Made by a program: the position numbers and the translations under genes
Part shown: in pieces, positions 15,034-23,954 of the stretch
How positions within the stretch are numbered: the stretch's first letter is position 1
Layout of the letters: each line of letters opens with the position of its first letter
The notes under the pieces: generated by a model
Databases searched by the model: none
Told to the model about the DNA's origin: nothing
The model's input: the letters and a program-made list of their open reading frames with translations, nothing else
DNA from: Scleromatobacter sp038243995
GTDB taxonomy: Bacteria; Pseudomonadota; Gammaproteobacteria; Burkholderiales; Burkholderiaceae_C
Assembly: GCA_038243995.1 (NCBI GenBank)
Contig: JBBRTV010000007.1
Location: 121,716-185,715, forward strand
Direction of reading: 5' to 3'
Length of the DNA: 64,000 nt

Positions 15034-17025
15034 ATGCCGATCACCGATCCCCTCCAGCATGCCAATCGCATCCTGGAAGTCGTCCAGCGGGGGGCGCGCA
15101 ACGTGACGAGCGATGCCGTCGCGCACTCCTGGGCGCGTTGCCTGAACGAACACGGGCTCGACCCGAGCCAGAAGCGGCGCCCGCCGGTGCTCAGCCGCAC
15201 CGAGCTGCCGAGCAGGCGCGATCGCATGGCCGACGTCATCGACTGCGCGCGCTACGAGATGACCACGCTCTACCAGCAGCTCGGCGACCCCGAATCCGCC
15301 GTGGTGCTGACCGACACGCAGGGCGTCATCCTGCACATGGTGAGCTCGCAGGAGTTCGAGCGCGTCGTGCAGCCGCTCGGGCTGGAGATCGGCGCGGTCT
15401 GGAGCGAAGCCGAGGCTGGCACGAACGGCATGGGTACCTGCGCAGCCGAGGAACGTCCCGTGGTCGTGCAGCAGACCGACCACTTCCTCAGCCAGTACAC
15501 CGCGCTCACCTGCTCGGCGGTGCCGGTCTACGACCCCGCCGGCGACATGTGCGCCGTGCTCGACGTCAGCAGCCGCTCCACGCAGGCCCAGCAGCACCTG
15601 CTCGTGCTGCTGGGCATGACGGCGCGCATGATAGAGAACCGCCTGATCGACATGCGCTTCCGCGACGCCCATCCGATCCACTTCCACAGCCGTCCGGAGT
15701 TCGTCTACACCCTGCACGAAGGCAAGCTCGTGGTCGACGACGACGGCCAGATCCTCGCGGCGAACCGCAATGCGCTGCTGCAGCTGGGCATGCCCGTGCG
15801 CGAACTGCGCAGCTTTCGGCTCGACCAGATCTTCCAGACCACGCTCGAGGACATGCTGCAGCGCAGCGACCGCAGCGCCTTCCATCCCATCGTCATCTAC
15901 CGAACCAACGCCGCGCACCGCTTCTTCGCCGTCGCGCGCCAGCCCGCGCACGACGAGACGAGCGTCGCGCCGCGTGCCGCAGCGTCGACGCCGCTGCGCT
16001 CCCCGGCGCTGCGCACGGGCGCGCTGGCGCCCGTCCCGGCGATCGTGCCGGCGCGGTCCGCGAAGTCGCAGAATGACCGGCTCACCTTCGGCGACCAGCG
16101 CCTGCGCGGCCAGCTCGCGACGGCCGGCCGCGTGCTGTCCGGCGGCACGCCCTTGCTGCTGCGCGCCGAAACGGGCGCGGGCAAGGAAGTCTTCGCCCGC
16201 GCCGTGCATGCGCAGGGCCTGCGTGCCAGCGGCCCCTTCGTCGCCATCAACTGCGCCAGCCTGCCCGAGACCCTGATCGAGGCCGAACTGTTCGGCTACC
16301 GTGCGGGCGCCTTCACCGGCGCCGAGAAGGGCGGCCGGCGCGGCAAGATCGCCCAGTCCGACGGCGGCACGCTGTTCCTCGACGAAATCGGCGACATGCC
16401 GCTGGCGCTGCAGGCCCGCCTGCTGCGCGTGCTCGACGACCGCATGGTCACGCCGCTGGGCACCGACGAGGCCAGGCCGGTCGACTTCCAGCTCATCAGC
16501 GCCAGTCACCGCCACCTGCCCGACATGGTGGCTGCCGGCGACTTCCGCGAGGATCTGTACTACCGCCTCGCCGGCATCGAATTGCACCTGCCCGCGCTGC
16601 GCGAGCGCGCCGATCGGGCCGAGCTGATCCACAACCTGCTGGCCGACCTGGGCCGGGCCGACGTCGCCGTCTGCCCGACGGCCTGGGACTTGCTGATGCA
16701 CCATCCATGGCCAGGCAATGTGCGACAACTGCATCACGTCCTGCGCAGCGCGGTCGCGCTGTCGGACGGTGCGCCCCTCACGCTCGAACACTTCCCCACG
16801 CTGCGCGCCAGCGCGGCGGCTTCGTTGCCGCTGGAAAGCCGGGTCGACGAGGAAGACATCTCGACGCTCCCGCCCGACCTGATGCAGGAGCGGCAGGCCT
16901 TGCTCGAACGCCTGGAACTGCAGCGCTGGAACGTGAGCCACGTCGCGAAGTCCCTCGACATCAGCCGCAACACTCTGTACCGGCGGATGCACAAGCTGCG
17001 CATTCCCGTGACGCAGAGCGACTAG
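15034..17025 (+). CDS. Sigma-54 dependent transcriptional activator, AcoR type
   Basis: This 663-residue regulator has an AcoR-like N-terminal half with a GAF-type sensory domain (roughly residues 70-210) and a PAS-like region after it (about 220-310). The AAA+ domain carries Walker A RAETGAGKE near residue 380 and the GAFTGA loop that contacts sigma-54, plus GGTLFLDEIGDMP as Walker B. The C-terminal Fis-type helix-turn-helix reads NVSHVAKSLDISRNTLYRRM. GGAG lies eight bases before the ATG. It is divergent from the FolB-like operon across 263 bases that contain a -24/-12 element, so it probably activates the H4MPT genes, perhaps in response to a C1 metabolite. The ligand is unknown. Confidence 0.93.
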   Translation: MPITDPLQHANRILEVVQRGARNVTSDAVAHSWARCLNEHGLDPSQKRRPPVLSRTELPSRRDRMADVIDCARYEMTTLYQQLGDPESAVVLTDTQGVILHMVSSQEFERVVQPLGLEIGAVWSEAEAGTNGMGTCAAEERPVVVQQTDHFLSQYTALTCSAVPVYDPAGDMCAVLDVSSRSTQAQQHLLVLLGMTARMIENRLIDMRFRDAHPIHFHSRPEFVYTLHEGKLVVDDDGQILAANRNALLQLGMPVRELRSFRLDQIFQTTLEDMLQRSDRSAFHPIVIYRTNAAHRFFAVARQPAHDETSVAPRAAASTPLRSPALRTGALAPVPAIVPARSAKSQNDRLTFGDQRLRGQLATAGRVLSGGTPLLLRAETGAGKEVFARAVHAQGLRASGPFVAINCASLPETLIEAELFGYRAGAFTGAEKGGRRGKIAQSDGGTLFLDEIGDMPLALQARLLRVLDDRMVTPLGTDEARPVDFQLISASHRHLPDMVAAGDFREDLYYRLAGIELHLPALRERADRAELIHNLLADLGRADVAVCPTAWDLLMHHPWPGNVRQLHHVLRSAVALSDGAPLTLEHFPTLRASAAASLPLESRVDEEDISTLPPDLMQERQALLERLELQRWNVSHVAKSLDISRNTLYRRMHKLRIPVTQSD

Positions 17026-17048
17026 CCGAATCGGCGACGCGCGGCGCG

Positions 17049-17660
17049 GTGACCGCAGCACCGGACGCCACCGCCTCGGGCGCGTCGGCCCATGCCGATG
17101 CGGGCGGCCGACGCTTCGCCTGGGCCATCACCGGCTCGGGCCATCTGCTGCTCGAGTCCCTCGAACTCGCAGGGCGCCTCCCGGCTGTCGACCTCTTCCT
17201 GTCGGCCGCTGCCGAAGAAGTCCTGCCGATGTACGGCATCAGGCTGGAGGAACTGCGCACGCGCTTCCGCGTCTTCCGCGATAAGACCGCCAGCGGCGTG
17301 CCCGTGGGCGCGCTGTACGAGGGGAACTACCACACGCTGGTCGTCGCGCCGGCGACCAGCAACACCGTCGCGAAGTGCGCCCTCGGCATCAGCGACTCGC
17401 TGCCCACCAACATGTTCGCGCAGGCGGGCAAGCTCGGCATACCCGGTCTCGTATTCGCCTGCGACACCGAGCCGGTGATCGTGACGCGGGCGCCGCACGA
17501 CTGGGTCACGCTGCGCCCGCGGCGCATCGAACTCGACAACGTCGAACGCCTGCGCGGCATCGATCATTGCCGGGTGCTGTGCTCGGTCGACGAACTCGAG
17601 GCGGTGCTGGCCGCCCGACTGGAAGAACTCTCGCTCGCATGGAACACCTCGTCTTCCTGA
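17049..17660 (+). CDS. Flavoprotein, DmrB/AfpA-like dihydromethanopterin reductase
   Basis: A flavoprotein of about 203 residues, similar to the archaeal-type flavoproteins (AfpA/DmrB) that reduce dihydromethanopterin to H4MPT. Visible are AITGSGHLLLES near residue 27, LRTRFRVFRDKTASGVP, the NYHTLVVAPATSNTVAKCALGISDSLPTN loop typical of the flavodoxin-like HFCD/DmrB fold, and several cysteines. The proposed GTG start lies 24 bases after the activator stop; other downstream starts cannot be excluded. Its end overlaps the next gene by 22 bases in another frame. The pathway step fits the missing final reduction of H4MPT synthesis. Confidence 0.83.
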   Translation: MTAAPDATASGASAHADAGGRRFAWAITGSGHLLLESLELAGRLPAVDLFLSAAAEEVLPMYGIRLEELRTRFRVFRDKTASGVPVGALYEGNYHTLVVAPATSNTVAKCALGISDSLPTNMFAQAGKLGIPGLVFACDTEPVIVTRAPHDWVTLRPRRIELDNVERLRGIDHCRVLCSVDELEAVLAARLEELSLAWNTSSS

Positions 17661-19138
17661 CCGGCCGCCTCGCCGAGCCGGCGCTGCGCCGCGTGATGTC
17701 GGCCATCGCGCCGCCGCAGGGCGATGCGCCCTTCACCTGGGAGATCCGCGAGATCGGACTGCAAGTGGCCGCCCTCATGACGGCCGACATGATCCGGCGC
17801 CGCGTGCCGCTGCCGGTCGCGGCCGACCGCATCATCGTCCCCGGCCGCTGCCGCGGCGACGTCGACGCGCTCTCGGCGCACTTCGGCGTGCCGGTGCAAC
17901 GCGGCCCCGAGGAGCTCAAAGACCTGCCCGTGCACTTCAGGCGCGAGGCGACGCCCGTCTCCCTGGACGAGTACGAGGTGGCGATCTTCGCGGAGATCGT
18001 CGACGCGCCGCGCCTGGACGTCGAGGCCATCGTCGCGCGCGCCCTGGCCTACGTCGCCGACGGCGCGAACGTGATCGACCTCGGCGGACTGCCCGAGACG
18101 CCGTTCCCGCATCTCGAGGACAGCGTGCGCGCGCTCAAGGAGCGCGGCCTGCGCGTGAGCGTCGATTCGCTCGATACCGACGAACTGCTGCGCGGCGGCC
18201 GCGCCGGCGCCGACTACCTGCTCAGCCTCACGCTCGACACGCTGTGGGTGGCCGACGAGGTCGACTCGACGCCGGTGCTGATCGGCCGCACGCCGCAGGA
18301 CGAAGCCTCGCTCTGGGCGGCGATCGAGGCCATGCAGTCGCGCGGCCGCGCCTTCCTCGCCGATGCCATCCTCGATCCGATCCCCTACGGACTGCTGGCC
18401 TCGCTCGTGCGCTACCACCGGCTGCGCGAGCGTTATCCCACCGCGCCCCTCATGCTGGGGGTGGGCAACGTGACCGAGCTCACCGAGGCCGACACCAGCG
18501 GCATCAACGCCGTCCTGCTCGGGATCGCGGCCGAGTTGCGCGCGAGCGCGATTCTCACGACGCAGGTCAGCGCCCATGCGCGGCGCGCGGTGCGCGAGGC
18601 CGACTGGTCGCGCCGCATCATGCACGCGGCGACCGTCAACCAGATGCTGCCCAAGGGGCTGTCCGACCAGCTCATGACCGTGCACTCGAAGCGGCCGTTC
18701 CCGGACGCGCCCGACGAGATCGCGGCGACGGCGCGCGCCGTGCGCGACCCCAATTTCCGCGTGCAGATCTCCCGCGCGGGCCTGCACGTCTACAACCGCG
18801 ACGGCATGCGCGTCGCCCAGGATCCGTTCACGCTGTGGCCGCAGCTGCATCTCGAGGACGACGCGGGGCATGCGTTCTACATGGGCGTCGAGGTCGCGCG
18901 GGCGCAGATCGCCTGGCAGCTCGGCAAGCGCTACGTGCAGGACCAGCCGCTGGAGTGGGGCTGCGCCGTCGATCGCCAGCCCGAAGACCTGCAGCGCTGG
19001 TGCGCGCCCGGCGCGACGATGACGCACCGGCGCGCGTCGGGCACGCAGGCGCCGCCGCGCGCCGCGGCGCACGCGGCCGATTCCGGATCCACCGCCGCGG
19101 ACGCCGATGCCGGCGTCGGCGCGGCAACGAAAGCGTGA
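17639..19138 (+). CDS. Dihydropteroate synthase-like protein (DUF6513-type)
   Basis: A 499-residue protein with a C-terminal TIM-barrel related to dihydropteroate synthase, found in bacterial and archaeal H4MPT clusters; it is expected to join the pterin and arylamine arms of H4MPT. The N-terminal 130 residues are family specific (LVFLTGRLAEPALRRVM). The barrel shows ALAYVADGANVIDLGGLPE, RVSVDSLDTDELLRGGRAGADYLLSL and LMLGVGNVTELTEADTSG. The ATG is embedded in the end of the flavoprotein gene. The last 45 residues are Ala-rich and probably disordered. Enzymatic proof in bacteria is lacking. Confidence 0.85.
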   Translation: MEHLVFLTGRLAEPALRRVMSAIAPPQGDAPFTWEIREIGLQVAALMTADMIRRRVPLPVAADRIIVPGRCRGDVDALSAHFGVPVQRGPEELKDLPVHFRREATPVSLDEYEVAIFAEIVDAPRLDVEAIVARALAYVADGANVIDLGGLPETPFPHLEDSVRALKERGLRVSVDSLDTDELLRGGRAGADYLLSLTLDTLWVADEVDSTPVLIGRTPQDEASLWAAIEAMQSRGRAFLADAILDPIPYGLLASLVRYHRLRERYPTAPLMLGVGNVTELTEADTSGINAVLLGIAAELRASAILTTQVSAHARRAVREADWSRRIMHAATVNQMLPKGLSDQLMTVHSKRPFPDAPDEIAATARAVRDPNFRVQISRAGLHVYNRDGMRVAQDPFTLWPQLHLEDDAGHAFYMGVEVARAQIAWQLGKRYVQDQPLEWGCAVDRQPEDLQRWCAPGATMTHRRASGTQAPPRAAAHAADSGSTAADADAGVGAATKA

Positions 19139-19143
19139 AAACC

Positions 19144-19731
19144 ATGGCCGAACAGATCTTCGAGACCGTCGTCACCAGCTGCTCCGTGGACGGCGTGGTG
19201 CATGTCGCGCCGATGGGCGTGCGCTATGTCGACGGCGCCGTCGTGGTCAAGCCCTTCCGGCCCTCGGCCACGCTGGACAACATCCTCGCCACGGGCGTGG
19301 CGGTGCTCAACGTGCTCACCGACGTGCGCGTGTTCGCCGGCTGCGTCACCGGGCGCCGTGCGTGGCCTGTGGTCGACGTGCAGGCGCCGGGCGAGCCGCG
19401 CGCGGTGCGCTTGCAGGCGGCGCTCGAACACGTGCTGATGTGCCTGGAGACAAGCGACGACGACCCGCAACGCCCCACGCTGCGCATGCGGCGCGTGCGC
19501 GAAGAGCGTCACGCAGGCTACCCGGGCTTCAATCGCGCGCAGGCCGCCGTCATCGAAGGCGCCGTCCTGGTCAGCCGCCTGCGCATGCTGCCCGGCGCGA
19601 AGATCGCCGGCGAGATGCGCTACCTGCAGATCGCGATCGACAGGACGGCGGGGCCGGCCGAACTCGAAGCCTGGGCGTGGCTGCGCGAGGCCGTTGCCCT
19701 GCACCTGGCGTCGGCCACGGAGAAGGCATGA
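19144..19731 (+). CDS. DUF447 protein of the H4MPT cluster
   Basis: A DUF447 protein (195 residues), a family with an FMN-binding split-barrel appearance that is restricted largely to organisms using H4MPT. Segments seen are FETVVTSCSVDGVVHVAPMGVRY, VKPFRPSATLDNILATGVAVLNVL and AAVIEGAVLVSRL. The ATG is used; a GTG three codons upstream overlaps the previous stop in a GTGA junction. Its stop overlaps the MfnB start (ATGA). Function is unknown; a flavin-dependent reduction step in H4MPT synthesis is a plausible guess. Confidence 0.86.
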   Translation: MAEQIFETVVTSCSVDGVVHVAPMGVRYVDGAVVVKPFRPSATLDNILATGVAVLNVLTDVRVFAGCVTGRRAWPVVDVQAPGEPRAVRLQAALEHVLMCLETSDDDPQRPTLRMRRVREERHAGYPGFNRAQAAVIEGAVLVSRLRMLPGAKIAGEMRYLQIAIDRTAGPAELEAWAWLREAVALHLASATEKA

Positions 19732-20483
19732 CGCCGCGCATGCTGGTCAGCGTGCGCGATGTCGACGAGGCGCTGGAGGCCGCCGGGGCCGGGGCCGATT
19801 TCATCGACCTGAAGGATCCGTCCTCCGGGGCGCTGGGCGGACTGTCGACGGCCCGCATCGCCGGGATCGTGCGCACGCTGCGCGCGCGGCACGCGACGCT
19901 GCCGATCAGCGCGACGATAGGCGACCTGCCGGGCGCGCGGCTCGACGAGATATTGCGGCGCGTCGCGGAGGTCGCCGCGTGCGGGGTCGACTACGTCAAG
20001 GTCGGCGTGCTGCCGGCGGCCGACGGCGCGCCGACGCGGGCGAACGCGACGTTGCTGCGCGAACTCGCGTGTTGCGGGGCCGACGTGGTGCCGGTGCTGA
20101 TCGCCGACCATGGCATCGCGGACGCCCTCGTCGACCGCGCGCTCGACGCAGCCGCGCGTGCCGGCCGGGCGGCGTTCCCGGGCGTGATGCTCGACACTTT
20201 CGACAAGCGCGGCGGCAGCCTGCTGCAACGCCTGGCCTCCGCGCCGCTCGCCGCGTTCGTGGCGCGCGTGCGGGCATCGGGTCGCCTCGCGGGACTGGCC
20301 GGCGCGCTGCGCGCCGACGATGCGCGGGCCTTGCAGGCGCTGGCGCCCGATTTCGCGGGCTTTCGCAGCGCCGTGTGCGCGGGCAGCCGCGCAGGCCGGC
20401 TCGACGCGGGCCGCGTGCGCGAGCTAGGCCGGCGGCTTGCGGCGGGCGCGGACAACCGGGAGGCGGCGACCGTCGACCCGTGA
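19728..20483 (+). CDS. mfnB: MfnB-like (5-formylfuran-3-yl)methyl phosphate synthase
   Basis: MfnB condenses two molecules of glyceraldehyde 3-phosphate to the furan phosphate that becomes methanofuran or methylofuran. The 251-residue TIM barrel starts with LVSVRDVDEAL and carries FIDLKDPSSGALGG, with a Schiff-base-type Lys29, and VDYVKVGV with a second Lys at 91; both lysines correspond to the catalytic pair of the archaeal enzyme. The ATG overlaps the DUF447 stop. The C-terminus overlaps the convergent kinase gene by 60 bases. A dedicated aminotransferase for the next step is not in the window. Confidence 0.88.
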   Translation: MTPRMLVSVRDVDEALEAAGAGADFIDLKDPSSGALGGLSTARIAGIVRTLRARHATLPISATIGDLPGARLDEILRRVAEVAACGVDYVKVGVLPAADGAPTRANATLLRELACCGADVVPVLIADHGIADALVDRALDAAARAGRAAFPGVMLDTFDKRGGSLLQRLASAPLAAFVARVRASGRLAGLAGALRADDARALQALAPDFAGFRSAVCAGSRAGRLDAGRVRELGRRLAAGADNREAATVDP

Positions 20484-21098
20484 CGACAGCGGCAACTGGG
20501 CCGGCGTGACATAGGTGCGGCCGCCCAGCAGGGCATCGCGCACGCGGTCGATGTCGTCGCATTCCATGACTTCGATCGGAAACGCGGCATCGCTGGCCCA
20601 CTGGGCGAAGCGCGCGTCGACCAGGCCCAGCGCGCCGAGCTCGGCCAGGGAACGGCCGGGGCGTATTTCGCAGGCCTTGACGACGACGAGTCGCTCGGCA
20701 TTGAGGCGGCGGGCCAGCCACAACGCGAGGCTGTCGCTGGTCACCTCCCAGCTGGTGAGGAGATCGGGCGCGTCGCGCAGCAGCGTCAGCGGCAGCCAGA
20801 GCGCCGTCTGGCCCGAGTGGAGCGCGCGGCGGATCTCGTCCTCGTCGGCAGCCAGCACCAGGCGCGGCTCCAGGGCGTGCAGCAGGTGGGCGGTCTGCGC
20901 CATCGCCAGCACCGCCATGTTGTGCGCGGTGAGATCGTCGAAGTGCCAGTGCGACTGGGCGGCACGGACGGCGTCGGCGAACGCCGCGCCGCCGGGCACG
21001 ACCGTGACGCGTCCGCCGCCCAGTTCCGCCAGCATCTGCAGCCAGCGCGGCAAGCGTGGATCGCGCGACAGGCTGCCTCCGAGCTTGACGATCCACAT
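20424..21098 (-). CDS. Amino-acid-kinase family protein, MfnE-like
   Basis: A 224-residue amino-acid-kinase fold protein. In archaea MfnE of this family phosphorylates the aminomethyl-furan phosphate to a diphosphate during methanofuran synthesis, and methylotrophic bacteria carry a homologue with the H4MPT genes. The N-terminus MWIVKLGGSL is the nucleotide-binding loop; VTVVPGGAAFADAVR, TSWEVTSDSLALWLARRL and LVVVKACEI are fold signatures. It ends inside mfnB on the opposite strand, a 60-base convergent overlap. It is the last gene of a three-gene minus-strand operon. Confidence 0.83.
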   Translation of the reverse strand: MWIVKLGGSLSRDPRLPRWLQMLAELGGGRVTVVPGGAAFADAVRAAQSHWHFDDLTAHNMAVLAMAQTAHLLHALEPRLVLAADEDEIRRALHSGQTALWLPLTLLRDAPDLLTSWEVTSDSLALWLARRLNAERLVVVKACEIRPGRSLAELGALGLVDARFAQWASDAAFPIEVMECDDIDRVRDALLGGRTYVTPAQLPLSSRVDGRRLPVVRARRKPPA

Positions 21099-21104
21099 GC
21101 TGTC

Positions 21105-22235
21105 TCAGTCCCCGCCGGTCGCGAGCAGCGCGACGGCAACGGCCGGGGCGCAGACATCGAACCAGCCCGCGAGCGACGGTGGGAGAGCGTCATCGGCCAG
21201 GGTCGACGAAGAAGCCGCGCGCCCCGCGGCCGCTGCGGCGCCACCAGCCACCTCCGCGAAGCGCCGGAACGGCCGGCCGATCCGCGCCGCCACCGCGGCG
21301 GCGAGAAAGGCGCCGCAGCCGGCGCCGACGACGGGCGCATCGGCGCTCAGGCCGGCCGCGTCCGCCACCGCGCGCGCCAGCGCCGCCATTTCGCGCAGTT
21401 GCTCGTCGCGCCAGACTTCGGCCAACGCCAGCCATTGCGCGTCCGCGTGGTCGCGCGCGTCGCGGCCGACCATGCGGGCCAGTCGCCTGCGCGTGGCTTG
21501 CAGCGAGCGGTCGGCGCCGTCGGCGGTCGGGCTCTGGTCGTGCGCGGGGGCCAGTTGCCCGGTGAGCCGGTACACGTCTGCGGTCGTCGCGAAGAATTCG
21601 TTCATGACGTTGACGAGCTCGCCGTCGAACGCGACGCGCGGCGCGAGCGCGCACAGCGGCGTGCGCACGACGCCCTGGTAGAGCAGCTCGCCGGTAGCCA
21701 GGCGGCGCGCGTCGTTCGCGCCGCGCGCCGCGACGGTGCTGCCGCGCACCGGAATCAGGTCGGTCGTGGTGCTGCCGATGTCGAGCAGCAAGGCATCTTC
21801 CACGCGGGTCGCCAGCAGTTCGGCGGTGGCGTGCCAGTTGGCGGACGCGATCGCGCGCCAGTGCCGGCCGGCGTGCTGCGGCGCGTGCCAGCCCGCGGCG
21901 CCTGCATACAGCCGCAGGGAGGGGCCCAGCCCTTCGGCCAGGTGCGCCGCGAGCCGGGCCACGCCGTCCTCGCGGTGCGCGAACAGGTCGACCATCTCGC
22001 CCGTCATCGTCGCGGCGTGGCACGCCGTGGCGTCCCAGGCGCGCGGCCAGCGTGCGCGCGCCAGCGCCAGCACCGCATCGAGGTGCTCCAGCCCCTGCCA
22101 GAGCGGGCAGGGCCATTGGGCCACGTCGACGACGCGCCCCGCCTCGAGCAGGCAGGCCTTCACGTGCGCGCCGCCGATGTCCCAGCCGACGCGCGCGGCG
22201 GGCGCCGCCGCGCCCGACTCAGGAAACGCGGCCAT
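21105..22235 (-). CDS. Hydantoinase-like H4MPT-linked C1 transfer pathway protein
   Basis: This 376-residue protein matches the hydantoinase A/ASKHA-type family recognised by partial phylogenetic profiling as an H4MPT-linked C1 protein. The archaeal relative MfnF condenses the furan diphosphate with glutamyl-tyramine. Seen are VGWDIGGAHVKACLLE at the N-terminus, a phosphate-1 type motif, ATMTGEMVDLF, DALLLDIGSTTTDLIPV, and a C-terminal VVGAGCGAFLAA. AGGAG lies seven bases before the ATG. It overlaps the upstream ATP-grasp gene by 17 bases. Bacterial function is inferred. Confidence 0.85.
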   Translation of the reverse strand: MAAFPESGAAAPAARVGWDIGGAHVKACLLEAGRVVDVAQWPCPLWQGLEHLDAVLALARARWPRAWDATACHAATMTGEMVDLFAHREDGVARLAAHLAEGLGPSLRLYAGAAGWHAPQHAGRHWRAIASANWHATAELLATRVEDALLLDIGSTTTDLIPVRGSTVAARGANDARRLATGELLYQGVVRTPLCALAPRVAFDGELVNVMNEFFATTADVYRLTGQLAPAHDQSPTADGADRSLQATRRRLARMVGRDARDHADAQWLALAEVWRDEQLREMAALARAVADAAGLSADAPVVGAGCGAFLAAAVAARIGRPFRRFAEVAGGAAAAAGRAASSSTLADDALPPSLAGWFDVCAPAVAVALLATGGD

Positions 22236-23196
22236 CGAGCGTCTCCTGCAGGGCGTGGCAGCGCAGCACTTGCGCAGCGACATTGCGCCCGAGCTTCTGC
22301 GACAGGCCGACGTACGCACAGGTCACGCGCGGATTGACTTCGATCACCACGGGTCCACGCTCCTCGTTCCAGACCAGATCAATGCCGACGAAGCCGCGCA
22401 GCCCGGGAATGGCCTGCGCCACCTCGACCGCGAGGGCATTCAGGGCGTCGGCGCGCGTATCGAGCCGCCCGTCGATCGCCGCGCAGTCGACGCCGAGATC
22501 GCGCAGCACGCCGTCGCGGTCGATCGCGATGCGCTGCCGATTGAGTGCGATGGGCATTGCAAGATCTGCGCCGACGACCATGGCGATCGACAACGCCTGC
22601 CCGTCGACGAAGGGCTCGAGGGTCGCGCCGGCGCCCGCTTCGTGGCGGCAGCGGAGATCGCGCAGCGCCGCGGCGCGGTCGGGGTGGACGCGGGTCGCCA
22701 GCGTGCCGGCGCCGTCGTCCGGCTTGATGAGCCAGCGCCCGGACGATTGGTGCGCGAACGCCAGGGGGGTGACGATGCCGCGTGCGCTCAGCGCCGCGAT
22801 CGTCGCGCGCTTGCTCGACGCGACGCGAATGGCATCGGCGCTGCAGCCGATCCAGCGATCTCCGCCCACGGCGGCGTGCAGGCGCTTCAGCTGGCCCGCG
22901 GTCTCGGGCGCGACGATCCAGCACAGGTCGTGGCTGCGCGAGAGCCGGTGCACGAACGCCTCGGGCGACTCCTCCGCCCGCGCCGCGACGGTCGCCAGGC
23001 GCGCGCCCGGCCGCGCATCCGTGTCGTCGCGGACGGCGCAGGTCACCTCGACGTCGTCGAGACGCAACAGGTCGGCGACGATCGCGTCGCGCATCGCCAG
23101 GCCGGCGGCGCGCAGTTCCGGATCTGGAACGATCGCCCCGGTGTCCGTCGACGGCCGCTGGCCGCTGAGCGATTCGTAGACGAAGATCCGGGTCAT
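22219..23196 (-). CDS. ATP-grasp ligase, MfnD-like
   Basis: An ATP-grasp protein of 325 residues. The likely archaeal counterpart is MfnD, the tyramine:glutamate ligase of methanofuran synthesis; in bacteria the methylofuran carries tyrosine and a polyglutamate tail. The N-terminal ERIFVYESLSG-like strand (here TRIFVYESLSGQRP), then SKRATIAALSARGI, RWLIKPDDGAGT and GFVGIDLVWNEE followed by VVIEVNPRVTCAYVGLS define the fold. It starts with an ATG whose bases are shared with the ATG of the divergent HisA-like gene, and AGGA precedes it by six bases. Its promoter must therefore lie inside that neighbour. Confidence 0.85.
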   Translation of the reverse strand: MTRIFVYESLSGQRPSTDTGAIVPDPELRAAGLAMRDAIVADLLRLDDVEVTCAVRDDTDARPGARLATVAARAEESPEAFVHRLSRSHDLCWIVAPETAGQLKRLHAAVGGDRWIGCSADAIRVASSKRATIAALSARGIVTPLAFAHQSSGRWLIKPDDGAGTLATRVHPDRAAALRDLRCRHEAGAGATLEPFVDGQALSIAMVVGADLAMPIALNRQRIAIDRDGVLRDLGVDCAAIDGRLDTRADALNALAVEVAQAIPGLRGFVGIDLVWNEERGPVVIEVNPRVTCAYVGLSQKLGRNVAAQVLRCHALQETLDGRVS

Positions 23197-23920
23197 GACG
23201 CTTCCTCATGCATTGCAGGTGATTCCGGTGCTGGACCTGATGGCGGGCCAGGTCGTGCGCGCCGCGCGCGGCGACCGCGCCGCGTACCGACCCATCGTGT
23301 CGACAGTCGTGGAGGGCAGCGCGCCGTCGGCGGTCGCCGCGGCCTTGCTCGCCTGCGCGCCGCCGCCGCCCGGCGACGCCCGCGTGCTGTACGTGGCCGA
23401 CCTCGACGCGATCCAGGGCGGCGCCGCGCAGCGCGAGGTGTTGGCCGGGCTCCTCGCGCTGGCGCCCGACCTGGAACTCTGGCTCGATGCCGGCTTCCGG
23501 GACGTGGCGGCGGCGCGCACCCTCGCGGCCGCGCTGGGCGAGGCCGGCAAGCGGCTGCGGCCGGTGTACGGCAGCGAGTCGCTCGCCGACGCAGCCGCGC
23601 TGGCCGCGGTCGGGCGGGATCCGCGCGCGATCCTGTCGCTCGACTGCCGCCACGGCCGACCGCTCGATCCGTCCGGCAGCTGGCAGCAGCCAGACCTGTG
23701 GCCACGCACCCTCGTCGTGATGACGCTCGATCGCGTCGGCGCCGGGGAGGGGCCGGACCTCGCCCAGTTCCACCGCCTGCGCGCGCTGGCGCCGGACCGC
23801 ACCTGGGTGGGCGCGGGTGGCCTGCGCGACGAGGCGGACCTGTGCGCGGCGGCAGCGTCCGGCGCCGCCGCCTGGCTCGTCGCGAGCGCGCTGCACGACG
23901 GCAGCCTGCGACTGGCCTGA
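23195..23920 (+). CDS. HisA/HisF-related TIM-barrel protein of the C1 cluster
   Basis: A 241-residue TIM barrel related to HisA: VIPVLDLMAGQVVRAARG is the HisA-type first strand, VLYVADLDAIQGG the second, LWLDAGFRDV and WVGAGGLRDEADL the later phosphate-binding strands. It lies in the H4MPT cluster, not with histidine genes, so it probably serves an uncharacterised pterin or furan cofactor step rather than histidine synthesis. The ATG used overlaps the divergent ATP-grasp start; a TTG at residue 7 or GTG at residue 9 would leave a small gap and start closer to the first strand. Confidence 0.84.
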   Translation: MTLPHALQVIPVLDLMAGQVVRAARGDRAAYRPIVSTVVEGSAPSAVAAALLACAPPPPGDARVLYVADLDAIQGGAAQREVLAGLLALAPDLELWLDAGFRDVAAARTLAAALGEAGKRLRPVYGSESLADAAALAAVGRDPRAILSLDCRHGRPLDPSGSWQQPDLWPRTLVVMTLDRVGAGEGPDLAQFHRLRALAPDRTWVGAGGLRDEADLCAAAASGAAAWLVASALHDGSLRLA

Positions 23921-23930
23921 GTCGGTTTCG

Positions 23931-23954
23931 CCCCCTCGCGCGGCGGCCTGGGGG
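23931..23954. terminator. GC hairpin after the HisA-like gene
   Basis: CCCCC and GGGGG arms separated by 14 GC-rich bases lie 10 bases after the HisA-like stop. There is no T-run. It may mark the 3' end of that transcript, or be a short Burkholderiales intergenic repeat like the one at 9816-9852. Confidence 0.35.
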
